64,000 nt of DNA from Paenibacillus sp. SYP-B3998 (GTDB taxonomy: Bacteria; Bacillota; Bacilli; Paenibacillales; NBRC-103111): NCBI RefSeq assembly GCF_010820665.1, contig NZ_JAAIKC010000001.1, positions 372,001 through 436,000 of the forward strand, read 5' to 3'. Each line of letters begins with the position of its first letter. Position 1 is the first letter of the stretch. Positions 43,038 to 52,842 of this stretch are shown in pieces. The notes below the pieces were generated by a model. That model saw only the letters and a list, made by a program, of their open reading frames with translations, was not told where the DNA came from and searched no databases. Both the position numbers and the translations under genes were made by a program.

Positions 43038-43075
43038 CATGTTGTAAGCGATTGCAAGTCAGGAAGGGTGGGCTC

Positions 43076-44050
43076 ATGAAAGCATCAGGGACGGTTTCAA
43101 GGCAAACAGGTTATGCGACTACAATACGTAAAAAGCATGTATTTCTCAGAAAGCTGAATAAGTTCAAGTGGCTGCTGCTAATGACGCTGCCCGGGGTACT
43201 GTATTTGTTCATCAACAATTATATTCCGATGTACGGACTGATCCTTGCCTTTAAAAATTTTAATTTTGCTAAAGGTATGTGGGGCAGTGATTGGGTAGGG
43301 ATGAATAACTTTAAATTTCTATTTAACTCGCCAGACGCTTATATCATTACACGGAACACGATTCTGTATAATGTGGCATTTATCTTTCTTAACCTGGTGC
43401 TGGCATTGCTTGCGGCGCTCCTTATCAATGAAATCAAAGACAAAGTCATTTCGCGTTTCTACCAAAGCACCTTCTTGCTGCCGCACATTATTTCGATGGT
43501 CATCGTTGCCTATCTCGTGTACAGTTTCTTAAATATGGAAAGTGGGCTGATCAATCGGTTGATGGAGAAATGGTTTCATAAGGATCCCATTTCCTGGTAT
43601 AGCGAAGCAGGTTACTGGCCTTACATTCTTGTTATTGTGAATGCTTGGAAGAACGTTGGCTATTTATCGATTATTTATTTCGCAGCGATTATCGGTATTG
43701 ATAAAGAATATTATGAAGCTGCCAGAATTGATGGCGCTAACAAGTGGCGGCAGATGACTCGGATCACTTTACCGTTAATTGCTCCTATCATCACGACCAT
43801 GACCTTATTATCGGTTAGCAGCATTCTTCGCTCAGATTTTGGCTTATTCTATCAGGTGCCTATGAATACTGGCGCGCTCATCTCGACCACGAATACGATC
43901 GATACCTTCGTATACAGGGCGATGGGACAACTGGGGGATATCGGGATGTCGTCTGCGGCTGGATTGTATCAATCGTTCGTATGTCTAATCCTCATCCTTG
44001 CTGCAAATTATGCTGTACGTTTTATAAATAAACAAGATGCCTTATTCTAA
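43076..44050 (+). CDS. Carbohydrate ABC transporter permease, LplB type
   Basis: A 324-residue permease with six hydrophobic segments. It begins LLMTLPGVLYLFINNYIPMYGLILAFKNFN, typical of LplB, and has the ATPase-contact EAA loop YYEAARIDGANKWRQMTRITLPL. ATG 43076 follows AGGAAGGGTGGG; the GTG-like upstream start is rejected. It works with the YtcP-like permease and the binding lipoprotein. As usual for this CUT1 subgroup, no ATPase gene is present and an MsmX-like ATPase is presumably shared. Confidence 0.92.
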   Translation: MKASGTVSRQTGYATTIRKKHVFLRKLNKFKWLLLMTLPGVLYLFINNYIPMYGLILAFKNFNFAKGMWGSDWVGMNNFKFLFNSPDAYIITRNTILYNVAFIFLNLVLALLAALLINEIKDKVISRFYQSTFLLPHIISMVIVAYLVYSFLNMESGLINRLMEKWFHKDPISWYSEAGYWPYILVIVNAWKNVGYLSIIYFAAIIGIDKEYYEAARIDGANKWRQMTRITLPLIAPIITTMTLLSVSSILRSDFGLFYQVPMNTGALISTTNTIDTFVYRAMGQLGDIGMSSAAGLYQSFVCLILILAANYAVRFINKQDALF

Positions 44051-44066
44051 GAAAGGGGCGAGCTTG

Positions 44067-44957
44067 ATGGTCATCAAGAACAAAATAGGTCAATGGGGCA
44101 TCCATATTTTCTTCTGGTTATTTACAATTGGATCATTACTACCTTTTGTTCTTATTTTTATGGTGTCGATATCCGATGAAACTTCGATTGAATTGAATGG
44201 TTATTCGTTATTTCCCAGTAAAATCAGCTTTGCGGCCTATCAGTTTTTATTTTTTGATTTCACTGAAATCGCTAGAGCTTATGGGGTTACTATCCTATGC
44301 ACAATTCTTGGAACATTGTTAAGCTTATTCATCACAACGCTTTTGGCGTATCCGCTATCTCGGATGGAGCTGCCATTCCGGCGCAGCCTCAGTTTTTTCA
44401 TCTTTTTTACGATGGTATTTAGCGGAGGCATGGTACCTTGGTACATGACGTTCGTAACGCTCTTTGCTATGAAAAATACGCTGTTAGCCATGATTATTCC
44501 AGGTATGCTGTTAAGCGCATTCAATGTGTTGTTGATGCGAAGCTTCTTTTCCAATTCGATTCCTGAATCGGTTATTGAATCGGCAACGATGGACGGGGCA
44601 AGCGAATTTCATATTTTTTATAAAATAATTGTTCCGCTTTCCTTGCCCATCATGGCCACAATCGGATTGTTTACAACGTTAGCTTACTGGAACGACTGGT
44701 ATAACTGCATGCTGTTTATCGACAAACCGACGCTTTATAACATTCAATATTTAATGACGAAAACCCTTACCAATATTCAATACCTCATTATGAAATCAAA
44801 CACCTCTGCCCAAGCGGGAGAGCTGCTGGCCAAGATGCCAAGAGAAACCGTTCGGATGGCGCTGGCCATTATCGGTATCGGTCCCTTGCTGCTGGCCTAC
44901 CCTTTCTTCCAAAAATATTACATCAGCGGGATTACCAGCGGTGCGGTCAAAGGCTAA
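44067..44957 (+). CDS. Carbohydrate ABC transporter permease, YtcP/LplC type
   Basis: A 296-residue permease with six hydrophobic segments, starting GIHIFFWLFTIGSLLPFVLIFMVSISDE and containing the EAA loop ESATMDGASEFHIFYKIIVPLSLP and the C-terminal YPFFQKYYISGITSGAVKG of the YtcP/LplC group. ATG 44067 has GAAAGGGGCG upstream and follows the LplB-like stop by 16 bp. Confidence 0.93.
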   Translation: MVIKNKIGQWGIHIFFWLFTIGSLLPFVLIFMVSISDETSIELNGYSLFPSKISFAAYQFLFFDFTEIARAYGVTILCTILGTLLSLFITTLLAYPLSRMELPFRRSLSFFIFFTMVFSGGMVPWYMTFVTLFAMKNTLLAMIIPGMLLSAFNVLLMRSFFSNSIPESVIESATMDGASEFHIFYKIIVPLSLPIMATIGLFTTLAYWNDWYNCMLFIDKPTLYNIQYLMTKTLTNIQYLIMKSNTSAQAGELLAKMPRETVRMALAIIGIGPLLLAYPFFQKYYISGITSGAVKG

Positions 44958-45019
44958 CGAAGTTAATTATGCTTCGCTTACATACATAGCCATACACATT
45001 GAGAGGGGACTTACTATCC

Positions 45020-46537
45020 ATGGAAAAAGCTTTGAAGATTGTTATGGCTACGATGGTTTGCAGTGTCGTTACTTTATCAGGTTGCAGCAGTTCTGTAAAA
45101 GAGGGGGCTTCCGCAACAAACCAGCCGACGTCCTCATCCGCAATAACAAATTCCGGCTCTACGTTGTCTCCTTACAAAATTACACTTGTTTATCCAGGCT
45201 CCGCACCCAAGGACTTAGCTCTTGTTCAAGCTGAAATGAGCAAATACTTGACGGAGAAAATCAATGCGACGATTGAGCTGAAGCCGATCGAGTGGGGGTC
45301 ATGGGATGATAAGACGAATTTGATGAAAATATCCAATGAACCGTTCGACCTGATGTTTACAGCGAGCTGGTACTACTATCCGCGTGATGCAGCGAAAGGG
45401 CAGTATCTAGAGCTGGATGACCTCATGTCCAAGTACGGAAAAGAGATTCCGGGTATTCTTGGCCCTGATTTTATCAAAGGTTCTCGGATTGGCGGTAAAT
45501 TGATGGCCCTTCCTACGAATAAAGAATTTGGCCAGGGTTTTGGATTTCTATTAAATAAAAATTTAGTGGATAAGTATAAGTTTGATACGAACGGGATCAA
45601 ATCCATGGACGAGCTCGAAGCGATGTTTAAGACAATCAAAGATAAAGAACCGGGAGTTACGCCTATTATTAGCAGTAAATTTTCGAAAATTTGGCAAGCA
45701 GCTAACTATGATGGAATCGTAGCAGGTCTGTCCGTACCTCGCGGTAGTAAAGAAATCAAACTCGTAGATACGTTAGAAGACCCGACGATCATCGATTTTT
45801 ATAAACGAATGAACCAATGGTACAAGAGCGGTTGGTTTGATAAAGATGTCCTGACATCCGATATCGATCAAGCGATGAACATGATCAAAGCAGGCAAGGG
45901 CTTTGCAGTGGCCTCCTCCTTGAAACCAGGCAAAGATAAAGAGATGAGCCTAACCTCGGGAACCGAAGTTGTCCAAATCGAAACGGCCAAGCCGTTCACG
46001 ACAACAGGCGATGCGCAAGGAGCGATGCTGGGAATTTCACGCACATCCAAAGACCCGGCAAGAACAATGATGTTTCTGAACCTGTTATATACAGATGCCA
46101 AATTGTTAAATTTGCTGGATTGGGGCATGGAAGGCAAGCATTATGTGAAGAAATCGGACTCCATCATTGATTACCCGCCGGGAATGAAGGCGGATACGCA
46201 AACTTATCCGAACCCAGGCGGCTGGATGTTCGGTAACCAATTCAATTCCTATTTATTCGCTAACGAAGACGCGAACAAATGGAAGCTTTTCAAAGAATTT
46301 AACGATCGCTCGGAGCGCTCGATTCTTCTTGGTTTCTCTTTCAATCAAGAGCCTGTGAAATCCGAATTAGCCTCGATAGCGAACGTGGAAACCGAATTTA
46401 AATCTCTTTACACCGGAGCCGTGGATGCGGAGAAGACGATGGCTAAATGGAAAGAGAAGCGGGCAGCGGCTGGCTTCGACCGGGTGAAAGCTGAGGTGGA
46501 AAAACAATTGAAAGAGTGGGCAGCTTCACAAAAATAA
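45020..46537 (+). CDS. Sugar-binding lipoprotein, LplA type
   Basis: A 505-residue extracellular solute-binding protein. The signal peptide ends in lipobox VTLSGC; the mature N-terminus is Ser/Thr-rich. The fold markers include ITLVYPGSAPKDLALVQAEM, FDLMFTASWYYYPRDAAKGQYLELDDLM and YPNPGGWMFGNQFNS, as in LplA-type proteins that bind oligosaccharides or aldouronates. ATG 45020 has GAGAGGGG eleven bases upstream. It is followed by a terminator and then the two-component genes. Confidence 0.9.
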   Translation: MEKALKIVMATMVCSVVTLSGCSSSVKEGASATNQPTSSSAITNSGSTLSPYKITLVYPGSAPKDLALVQAEMSKYLTEKINATIELKPIEWGSWDDKTNLMKISNEPFDLMFTASWYYYPRDAAKGQYLELDDLMSKYGKEIPGILGPDFIKGSRIGGKLMALPTNKEFGQGFGFLLNKNLVDKYKFDTNGIKSMDELEAMFKTIKDKEPGVTPIISSKFSKIWQAANYDGIVAGLSVPRGSKEIKLVDTLEDPTIIDFYKRMNQWYKSGWFDKDVLTSDIDQAMNMIKAGKGFAVASSLKPGKDKEMSLTSGTEVVQIETAKPFTTTGDAQGAMLGISRTSKDPARTMMFLNLLYTDAKLLNLLDWGMEGKHYVKKSDSIIDYPPGMKADTQTYPNPGGWMFGNQFNSYLFANEDANKWKLFKEFNDRSERSILLGFSFNQEPVKSELASIANVETEFKSLYTGAVDAEKTMAKWKEKRAAAGFDRVKAEVEKQLKEWAASQK

Positions 46538-46552
46538 TGTAATCTCCCTCAT

Positions 46553-46604
46553 AGGGAATCTTGTACCTTTATAGAATATATATAAAGGGAAGGGTTCCCT
46601 ATTT
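46553..46604 (+). terminator. Terminator after the binding-protein gene
   Basis: Outer arms ATAGGGAA and TTCCCTAT with an inner CCTTTATA/TATAAAGG stem, followed by TTTTG. Confidence 0.75.
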
Positions 46605-46658
46605 TGTACGTTATCTTTATACTTTAAGTATCATCTATCGATAGGAGTTCGTGTACAG

Positions 46659-48392
46659 ATGAGACGTTCTCTTCGCTATAAACTAATTATCGGGTTCATG
46701 ACCATCGCCATCCCGTTGGTCATTTTGCTTATGTATAACAACTTATACGCTTCCAGCACGGTGAGAGAACAAGTTGCTGAATCGAACAAAAACGCGATTA
46801 TCTTATATTCGAATCAAATTCAGGCGGAGCTTAATCGAGAAACGAATTTTTTATACAATTTAGCTTACGAGGATCCGAATATTGCCTTACTTTCACGAAC
46901 TATTGATGATCCAACTGAGTATATTTTGACCAAGGGGCGCATCATCAACGAATTGAACCGTTATCATCGCTTTGACAGCAGTGTTGATTTTCAGTTTATT
47001 TATTCGCTTAAAAATCATGATTTGTTTAATACGTTGATTAAAACCAAATCTTATGATGAACTGATTACGATTCAATCTACGATTGAACAGCTACTGAATG
47101 ATATCAAGCCAGATAGCGCTTATTTTCAAATGTGGAAGACGATTAAATATGGGGATGAATACGCTCTAGTCCGTTTGGTCGATACGGGGGAAGGCTATTA
47201 TTTGGGTGCTTCCGTTCGAATGAGCAACCTGATGATTCCACTGGATTTGATTCAATTGGGCCAAGAGGGTTATGCCTCCTTTCTCTCGCAGGAAGGAAAC
47301 ATCATCGCCAACAGAGAGATGATGAACCAATTTTCATTGGGATCCTCATTCAGCTTTCAACCACGAGATTCGTACCAGCAAATTAAGCTTCAAGAGAAAA
47401 AATATATCGTAGTGACGAATCCGATTAAAGGGACGGACACTTTGTTAAGCGCTTTCATTCCGGAGCGAAAAATGCTTCAGAAATTGACCTATTTTCAAGG
47501 CATTATTTTCATCATTCCCGTACTGGCCGCTATCGTGCTTTGCTTTTATTTATTTTACTTGAATAACATGATCCTAAGACCGCTGAACAACTTAATTCAA
47601 GGGATGCGGAAAATTAAACAAGGAGACTGGAAATTTCGTCTGCATCCGTCCAAATCTAGAGAATTTACGATCATTAACGAAGCGTTTAACGATATGGCTC
47701 TGCAAATCCACGAGCTTAAGATTAATGTGTATGAAGAACAAATCAAAGCGCATAAAGCGGAAGTAAAGCATTTGCAGCTGCAAATTAATCCCCATTTTTT
47801 ATTGAATTCAATGAATATCGTTTATAATCTCGCTCAGATTAAGAAATACGACATCATTCAATTGATGTGCCTCAATCTGATGAAATATTTCCGGTTTACG
47901 ACGCAAACTCATCGTAATGTCGTAACGATTGCTGAGGAAATGGAGCATATGGAAAGTTATATTAACATTCAGCAGCTTCGCTTTCCAGAGCGGATCACGT
48001 ACACGTTCGATATTGAGAAGGAACTGGAACAGGTGTGTATTCCCCCACTGCTGATTCAGCCTTTTATCGAAAATTGTATGAAATATGGCTTTGATTTTAT
48101 GGAGCATCCTTTTCAGATAAGCATTCGCATCCTAACCGTCCCAGACTCGCCTCTGATGAAAATTGTAATTTCCGATAATGGAGCCGGATTTTCAGAAGAA
48201 GTGTTGACAGAACTGCATAATGGACTTTATTTTGCCACGCAAAATGGCGATCATTTAGGCATATGGAATGTGTATCATCGATTAAAGTTTATTTTTGGGC
48301 AAGAGTCCAATTTACTCTTCAATAATGTGCCAGATTCCGGCGCAAACGTTACGATTCTGATGCCAATTCGAACCCTTGAGCAATTCAATTAA
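46659..48392 (+). CDS. YesM-like sensor histidine kinase
   Basis: A 577-residue membrane kinase. Helix 1 (~9-28) and helix 2 (~280-305) flank a large extracellular sensor region; a HAMP domain follows (RPLNNLIQGMRKIKQGDW). The kinase core has His379 in LQINPHFLLNSMNIVYNL, an N box PLLIQPFIENCMKYGF and a G box SDNGAGFSEE. It should sense an extracellular sugar or the loaded binding protein and phosphorylate the YesN-like regulator encoded 31 bp downstream. Confidence 0.92.
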   Translation: MRRSLRYKLIIGFMTIAIPLVILLMYNNLYASSTVREQVAESNKNAIILYSNQIQAELNRETNFLYNLAYEDPNIALLSRTIDDPTEYILTKGRIINELNRYHRFDSSVDFQFIYSLKNHDLFNTLIKTKSYDELITIQSTIEQLLNDIKPDSAYFQMWKTIKYGDEYALVRLVDTGEGYYLGASVRMSNLMIPLDLIQLGQEGYASFLSQEGNIIANREMMNQFSLGSSFSFQPRDSYQQIKLQEKKYIVVTNPIKGTDTLLSAFIPERKMLQKLTYFQGIIFIIPVLAAIVLCFYLFYLNNMILRPLNNLIQGMRKIKQGDWKFRLHPSKSREFTIINEAFNDMALQIHELKINVYEEQIKAHKAEVKHLQLQINPHFLLNSMNIVYNLAQIKKYDIIQLMCLNLMKYFRFTTQTHRNVVTIAEEMEHMESYINIQQLRFPERITYTFDIEKELEQVCIPPLLIQPFIENCMKYGFDFMEHPFQISIRILTVPDSPLMKIVISDNGAGFSEEVLTELHNGLYFATQNGDHLGIWNVYHRLKFIFGQESNLLFNNVPDSGANVTILMPIRTLEQFN

Positions 48393-48423
48393 ATCATACG
48401 AGTCGTAGGAAAGGCGGATATCG

Positions 48424-50025
48424 ATGAACAGGAAAGCACTCATTGTGGACGATGAAATCTATGCTGTCATGGGAATTAAGAGTGGGCTGAACTGGAAGGA
48501 TCTCCAGATTTCTGACGTGTACGAAGCATATAATATGCGCGAGGCGATTAAGATTTTTGAACGGACAAGCATTGATATTCTTATATGTGACATTGAGATG
48601 CCTAGAGGAACGGGGATCGAATTGCTGGAGTGGGTGAATGAGCATTCACCGGAGACAGAGACGATATTTCTTACGGCGCACGCTGATTTTGGTTTTGTTC
48701 AAAGAGCAGTTCAGTTAGACAGTTTTGACTACATGCTGAAGCCCATCGCATTTGATGTCCTGCAATCGACCGTAGCGAAAGCGCTGCAGTCCATTCAACA
48801 AGAACAAGAGCTGTACCAGCTTCGGGAACAATATAAACCGTATTATGAGCTTTGGATAAAGAAAAAAACGCTTATCGCCGATAAGTTCTGGAGTGATCTG
48901 TTCACGAAAAGGATGCTAGCAACGCCGGAGAATGTGGACAGCTTAATTGAAGAGTATGAACTTCCTGTAACGCCTCAAGTGCGGATTCTGCCTATTGTTA
49001 TTAGTGTGGAAGCATGGCTTCAAGAATTCAGCAGTCATGATGAAGAGATGTTAGAGTATGCGCTGAGAAAAGCAGCCGCTGAGCTGCTGCTGACTGGCGC
49101 TAAGGGAGAGGTCATTCAAACCAAATCGGGTGTCAATGTCGTAGTGCTGTTTATGGAGCAGGACGAGAGAGAGCCAGAAGAGCTTATTCATCAAAGGTGC
49201 GCAGCTTATATTGCGTATTGCAAACAATCGCTTAGCTGCACGATCTCTTGTTACATCGGTGAAGCCTCAGCTTTGTATGAAGTTCGTGGGACATACAATC
49301 AGCTGTTAGAGATGGAATATAACAATTTACAGAAATCAAATCAAGTTTATTGGTACAAAAATTACAATAGCAGCCTAGTTATCCCCAAGCTGCCAGAGTT
49401 TTCTGCGTGGACGATTCTTATTGAGCAAGGCAAAAGGGCAGAGATGGAGAAGGAAATCAAGCGATATTTCGCAGAGCTGGCGGCAGATCATCGACTAGGC
49501 GCGAATGCACTGCATGCTTTTTATCAAGGATTTTTACAAATGATTCATTATATTTTGCACAAAAACGGGCTGTCTGCCCACGAGTTATTGCAGGAGAACG
49601 GGGAGATGCCGAAGGGAACCTTCCCCCGTTCGCTTGAGCAGTTACAAGTTTGGGCCTTTCAAGTCATTGCGATTATAACCCGCTATTTGCACGATAATGA
49701 TTCTGTCATTCAAAGGCTTCAATGTTATATAGCTGATCATTTGAATGAACCGGTTACTAGAGAGCAGCTTGCGGCTTATGTACATTTAAATCCGGCCTAC
49801 TTATCCCGTCTTTTTAAAAGAGAGGCTGGCGTATCCATTACGGATTATATTTTGCATGAACGCATGAAACTAGCAAAAGAGCTTATTCGCAATTCGACGA
49901 TTCCGATTTCAGACATTGCCAAATCGCTCGGTTATAGCAATTTCTCGTACTTTTCCAAAATGTTCAAAAAAGTGTGTACGAAGACGCCCCAGCATTATCG
50001 GCGGGAAGTGGAAGCTCCCTCATAG
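48424..50025 (+). CDS. YesN-like response regulator with AraC DNA-binding domain
   Basis: A 533-residue regulator. Receiver domain residues 1-120 with phospho-acceptor Asp56 (LICDIEMPRGTG) and Lys in YMLKPI; a long middle region; and a C-terminal AraC domain (~430-533) with VTREQLAAYVHLNPAYLSRLFKREAG and ISDIAKSLGYSNFSYFSKMF. It probably activates the sugar transporter and the oxidoreductase-fucosidase genes through the direct-repeat elements at 42967 and 50036. The link is inferred from position and site geometry. Confidence 0.92.
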   Translation: MNRKALIVDDEIYAVMGIKSGLNWKDLQISDVYEAYNMREAIKIFERTSIDILICDIEMPRGTGIELLEWVNEHSPETETIFLTAHADFGFVQRAVQLDSFDYMLKPIAFDVLQSTVAKALQSIQQEQELYQLREQYKPYYELWIKKKTLIADKFWSDLFTKRMLATPENVDSLIEEYELPVTPQVRILPIVISVEAWLQEFSSHDEEMLEYALRKAAAELLLTGAKGEVIQTKSGVNVVVLFMEQDEREPEELIHQRCAAYIAYCKQSLSCTISCYIGEASALYEVRGTYNQLLEMEYNNLQKSNQVYWYKNYNSSLVIPKLPEFSAWTILIEQGKRAEMEKEIKRYFAELAADHRLGANALHAFYQGFLQMIHYILHKNGLSAHELLQENGEMPKGTFPRSLEQLQVWAFQVIAIITRYLHDNDSVIQRLQCYIADHLNEPVTREQLAAYVHLNPAYLSRLFKREAGVSITDYILHERMKLAKELIRNSTIPISDIAKSLGYSNFSYFSKMFKKVCTKTPQHYRREVEAPS

Positions 50026-50035
50026 AAGGATTGAG

Positions 50036-50106
50036 CAACAAGTCACCATCGTCTTAATAGGAAGTCATGATCCTAGTGGTTGGCAGGTTTTAGCTCGTAT
50101 TAAAAT
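50036..50106 (+). promoter_or_regulatory. YesN-type activator site plus promoter, copy B
   Basis: Half-sites AAGTCACCATC (50040-50050) and AAGTCATGATC (50062-50072) are again 22 bp apart, followed after CTAGTGG by TTGGCA (50080-50085), a 15-bp spacer and TAAAAT (50101-50106). It lies 11 bp after the response-regulator gene and ahead of the oxidoreductase and fucosidase genes. Confidence 0.7.
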
Positions 50107-50252
50107 AGGAGTTGAAAGCCAATACCGATTCATGGGAGAAACAAGTTTCTAGACTCGTAATCAAGTATCAGCCAAAAGATAGATCATTCAAGCGAAGATC
50201 ACGTTTGATCCGATTCAAGGATGCATATCGTGGTTGCAGGAAGGCGAGGAAA

Positions 50253-51503
50253 ATGAGAAAACAGAGAATAGCCATCATTGGGGCAGGCCTTCGTGGTGAT
50301 ATTTATGCCAATTATGCCTTGAAACATCCACACGAGGTGCAGGTTGTCGCAGTTGCTGAGCCTAATCCAAGCAGAAGAGCCAGCTTTCAAAAGCGGCATC
50401 ACATTGAAGACGCTCATTGTCATTCCGATTGGAGGAGTCTACTGGACGTTCCCAAATTGGCAGATGCTGTTGTTATCTGCACACAGGATCAAATGCATCT
50501 CGAACCTGCGATGAGAGCCCTGGAAAAAGATTATCACGTACTGCTTGAAAAACCAATGTCCACGACTGCGGAGGCATGCATCTTACTGGGTGAGCAAGCC
50601 GATAAATGGAATAAAGTATTTTCCATCTGCCATGTTCTTCGTTATACGCCTTTTTTTTCGCTGCTCAAAAGCATGTTGGATAGGGGCAAAATCGGTAGAC
50701 TCATCTCGATCCAGCATAATGAAAATGTGGGCTACTGGCATCAAGCACACAGCTTTGTGAGAGGAAATTGGAGGAACACGAAGGAATCCAGTCCCATGAT
50801 ACTGGCCAAATCATGCCATGATCTGGATATTCTGCTCTGGCTTGCAGGTGCAGACTGCGTCAATATTGCCTCCTTTGGAGCACTGACGCATTTCAAAGCC
50901 GAGAATGCCCCTGCAGGTGCACCCCTTCGTTGTTTAGACGGATGTCCGGTAAGCGATGAATGTCCGTATTACGCACCGAGGCAATATTTAACTGCGAATA
51001 CCGAGTGGCCGACCGCAGCGATTTGTGAAGATATGAGCTATGAAGCGCGCTACAAAGCTCTTCAAGAAGGGCCTTATGGCCGATGTGTATACCATTGCGA
51101 TAATGATGTTGTCGATCATCAAGTAGTGAATATGGAATTCGCCAATGAGGTGACGGCGGCCTTTACGATGACGGGTTTTACAAATGATTGCAGCCGTACG
51201 TTGAAGCTCATGGGAACCAAAGGTGAGATTCGCGCTTCGATGGAGAAGAATGAAATCGAGATCACGTACTTCGGTTCAGGGATGCAGGAGCTCATTCGGT
51301 TAGGGACAGCGCAAGGACATGTGGGCCACGGCGGAGGCGATGATGGGTTAATGCGCGATTTCGTTAAGCTGATCGCGCAAGATACAGCGCATACTGGGAA
51401 AACGGCAGCAAGTCATGCGGTGCAAAGTCATTTGATGGCCTTTGCAGCGGAACAATCAAGGCTTGAACGTAGAGTTATCCATCTGCCAGTATTTATGACT
51501 TAA
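50253..51503 (+). CDS. Gfo/Idh/MocA family oxidoreductase with cysteine-rich insertion
   Basis: A 416-residue NAD(P)-dependent sugar oxidoreductase. The nucleotide site is RIAIIGAGLRGDIYANYAL; the catalytic-region lysine lies in VLLEKPMSTT; AKSCHDLDILLWLAG matches the H/D segment of the family. A Cys-rich insertion has Cys227, Cys231 and Cys237, with Cys278 and Cys282 following, as in a subgroup of Firmicute proteins; it may bind a metal. ATG 50253 follows AAGGCGAGGA; the longer 50112 frame is rejected. It is in tandem with a fucosidase gene, so it may process the released sugar. Confidence 0.87.
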   Translation: MRKQRIAIIGAGLRGDIYANYALKHPHEVQVVAVAEPNPSRRASFQKRHHIEDAHCHSDWRSLLDVPKLADAVVICTQDQMHLEPAMRALEKDYHVLLEKPMSTTAEACILLGEQADKWNKVFSICHVLRYTPFFSLLKSMLDRGKIGRLISIQHNENVGYWHQAHSFVRGNWRNTKESSPMILAKSCHDLDILLWLAGADCVNIASFGALTHFKAENAPAGAPLRCLDGCPVSDECPYYAPRQYLTANTEWPTAAICEDMSYEARYKALQEGPYGRCVYHCDNDVVDHQVVNMEFANEVTAAFTMTGFTNDCSRTLKLMGTKGEIRASMEKNEIEITYFGSGMQELIRLGTAQGHVGHGGGDDGLMRDFVKLIAQDTAHTGKTAASHAVQSHLMAFAAEQSRLERRVIHLPVFMT

Positions 51504-51530
51504 TCATTGTTTTACTAGGAGAGGTACAGG

Positions 51531-52790
51531 ATGGAAAGATACGAGCTTGCAAAGCCGACGAAACAACAAATGGAGTGGCAGGACTTGGAACTGGGGATGT
51601 TCTGCCACTTTGGCATCAATACTTTTTGCAATAAAGAGTGGAGTGACGGGACGGAGCCTGTGAGCATATTCAACCCTGCTGAGCTGGATGCGAGCCAGTG
51701 GGTAAAGACGGCGAAACAGGTAGGGTTTAAGTACTTTATCTTAACGGCAAAGCATCACGATGGTTTCTGTCTTTGGCCGACCCAAACGACGGACTATTCC
51801 GTAAGGACCACGTCATGGAAGGAAGGTCGGGGGGATGTTGTTCGGGAAGCAGCGGAAGCTTGCAGGCGCGAAAACATCGGTTTTGGCATTTATGTGTCGC
51901 CATGGGACCGCAATGCTGCTTGTTATTCGGACCCGCAGGCTTATGATGACTTCTACGCTGCGCAATTGATAGAGCTGTTGACTCAGTATGGTCCCCTTGT
52001 TGAGGTTTGGTTTGACGGAGCAGGCTCTGAGGGAAGGCAATATGATTGGAAGCGAATCATTTCACTTGTTAAACAACATCAACCGGATGCGATGATTTTC
52101 AATCTGGGGGCGCCAACGATACGCTGGGCCGGTAATGAAGATGGCGTTGCTGAATACCCATGCTGGAACACTGCCGAAACGGCTAAGGTCAGTATGTTTA
52201 CGAATAGCACCAATCAGTGGCTGCCAGAAACGCCTAGATGGGTGCCGGCCGAATGTGATGTTCCGATTCGAAAAAATCACTGGTTCTGGCATCCGAATGA
52301 TGAACATAGCCTGCTTAGCCTTGATCAATTACTCGATGTTTACTACCGTTCAGTTGGGCATGGAGCCACTCTGCTGCTTAATGTGGCACCAGATAACAGG
52401 GGACTGCTTCCTGAATGTGATGTACAAAGAGTGCTGGAGTTTGGTAAAGAAATCAGGCGCAGATTTTCTCAGCCTAAAGGCTCTGTTTCAGCAAGTGGGG
52501 ACTTCATTGAACTGGTGTTTACTTGCGAAACAGCAATCAATCATGTGGTTACAATGGAAGACATCGCACATGGCGAACGTATTCTAGCTTATGTCATAGA
52601 GGCTGAGCAAGAGGGACATTGGGTCGAAATAGCCAATGGAAGCGCGATTGGTCACAAGAAAATAGACCGATTTCCCTCCATACGCACGAAGCGAATTCGG
52701 TTGCTTGTCAAGGAGCAGGCAGCGGAGCCCAGGCTCAGAAGTTTCGCTGGTTATTATGCTGCGGAAACGGAATCGCTGGATGAAGAGTAG
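51531..52790 (+). CDS. Alpha-L-fucosidase (GH29)
   Basis: A 419-residue GH29 glycoside hydrolase. Typical motifs are MFCHFGINTF at the barrel start, YFILTAKHHDGFCLWPTQTTDYSV, and the catalytic nucleophile Asp162 in LVEVWFDGAGSEG. The barrel ends near residue 310 and a short beta domain follows. It lacks a signal peptide, so it should act on imported fucosylated oligosaccharides. It follows the oxidoreductase by 27 bp behind AGGAGAGG. A terminator follows. Confidence 0.92.
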   Translation: MERYELAKPTKQQMEWQDLELGMFCHFGINTFCNKEWSDGTEPVSIFNPAELDASQWVKTAKQVGFKYFILTAKHHDGFCLWPTQTTDYSVRTTSWKEGRGDVVREAAEACRRENIGFGIYVSPWDRNAACYSDPQAYDDFYAAQLIELLTQYGPLVEVWFDGAGSEGRQYDWKRIISLVKQHQPDAMIFNLGAPTIRWAGNEDGVAEYPCWNTAETAKVSMFTNSTNQWLPETPRWVPAECDVPIRKNHWFWHPNDEHSLLSLDQLLDVYYRSVGHGATLLLNVAPDNRGLLPECDVQRVLEFGKEIRRRFSQPKGSVSASGDFIELVFTCETAINHVVTMEDIAHGERILAYVIEAEQEGHWVEIANGSAIGHKKIDRFPSIRTKRIRLLVKEQAAEPRLRSFAGYYAAETESLDEE

Positions 52791-52798
52791 GTGAAATG

Positions 52799-52842
52799 AA
52801 GAAGAGAAAGGCGGGGAGCTCCCTGCCTTCTTTTCTTCATTT
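52799..52842 (+). terminator. Terminator after the fucosidase gene
   Basis: The core stem AGGCGGGGAG/CTCCCTGCCT is extended by AAGAGAAA/TTTTCTT and followed by CATTTT. The rest of 52791-53108 is AT-rich, with a small hairpin (AATCCTA/TAGGATA type) near 53042-53065 and no open frame I would call a gene. Confidence 0.75.

Noticed and set aside
49916..50152. Short frame spanning the response-regulator end and copy B of the repeat, reading GSHDPSGWQVL
   Set aside because: I first took the two similar reads (copy A and B) for gene remnants, but identity follows promoter and half-site positions rather than codons, so a regulatory element explains it better.
50112..50252. N-terminal extension of the Gfo/Idh/MocA protein
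   Set aside because: Basic, non-conserved 47 residues; the family nucleotide-binding strand starts right after ATG 50253.
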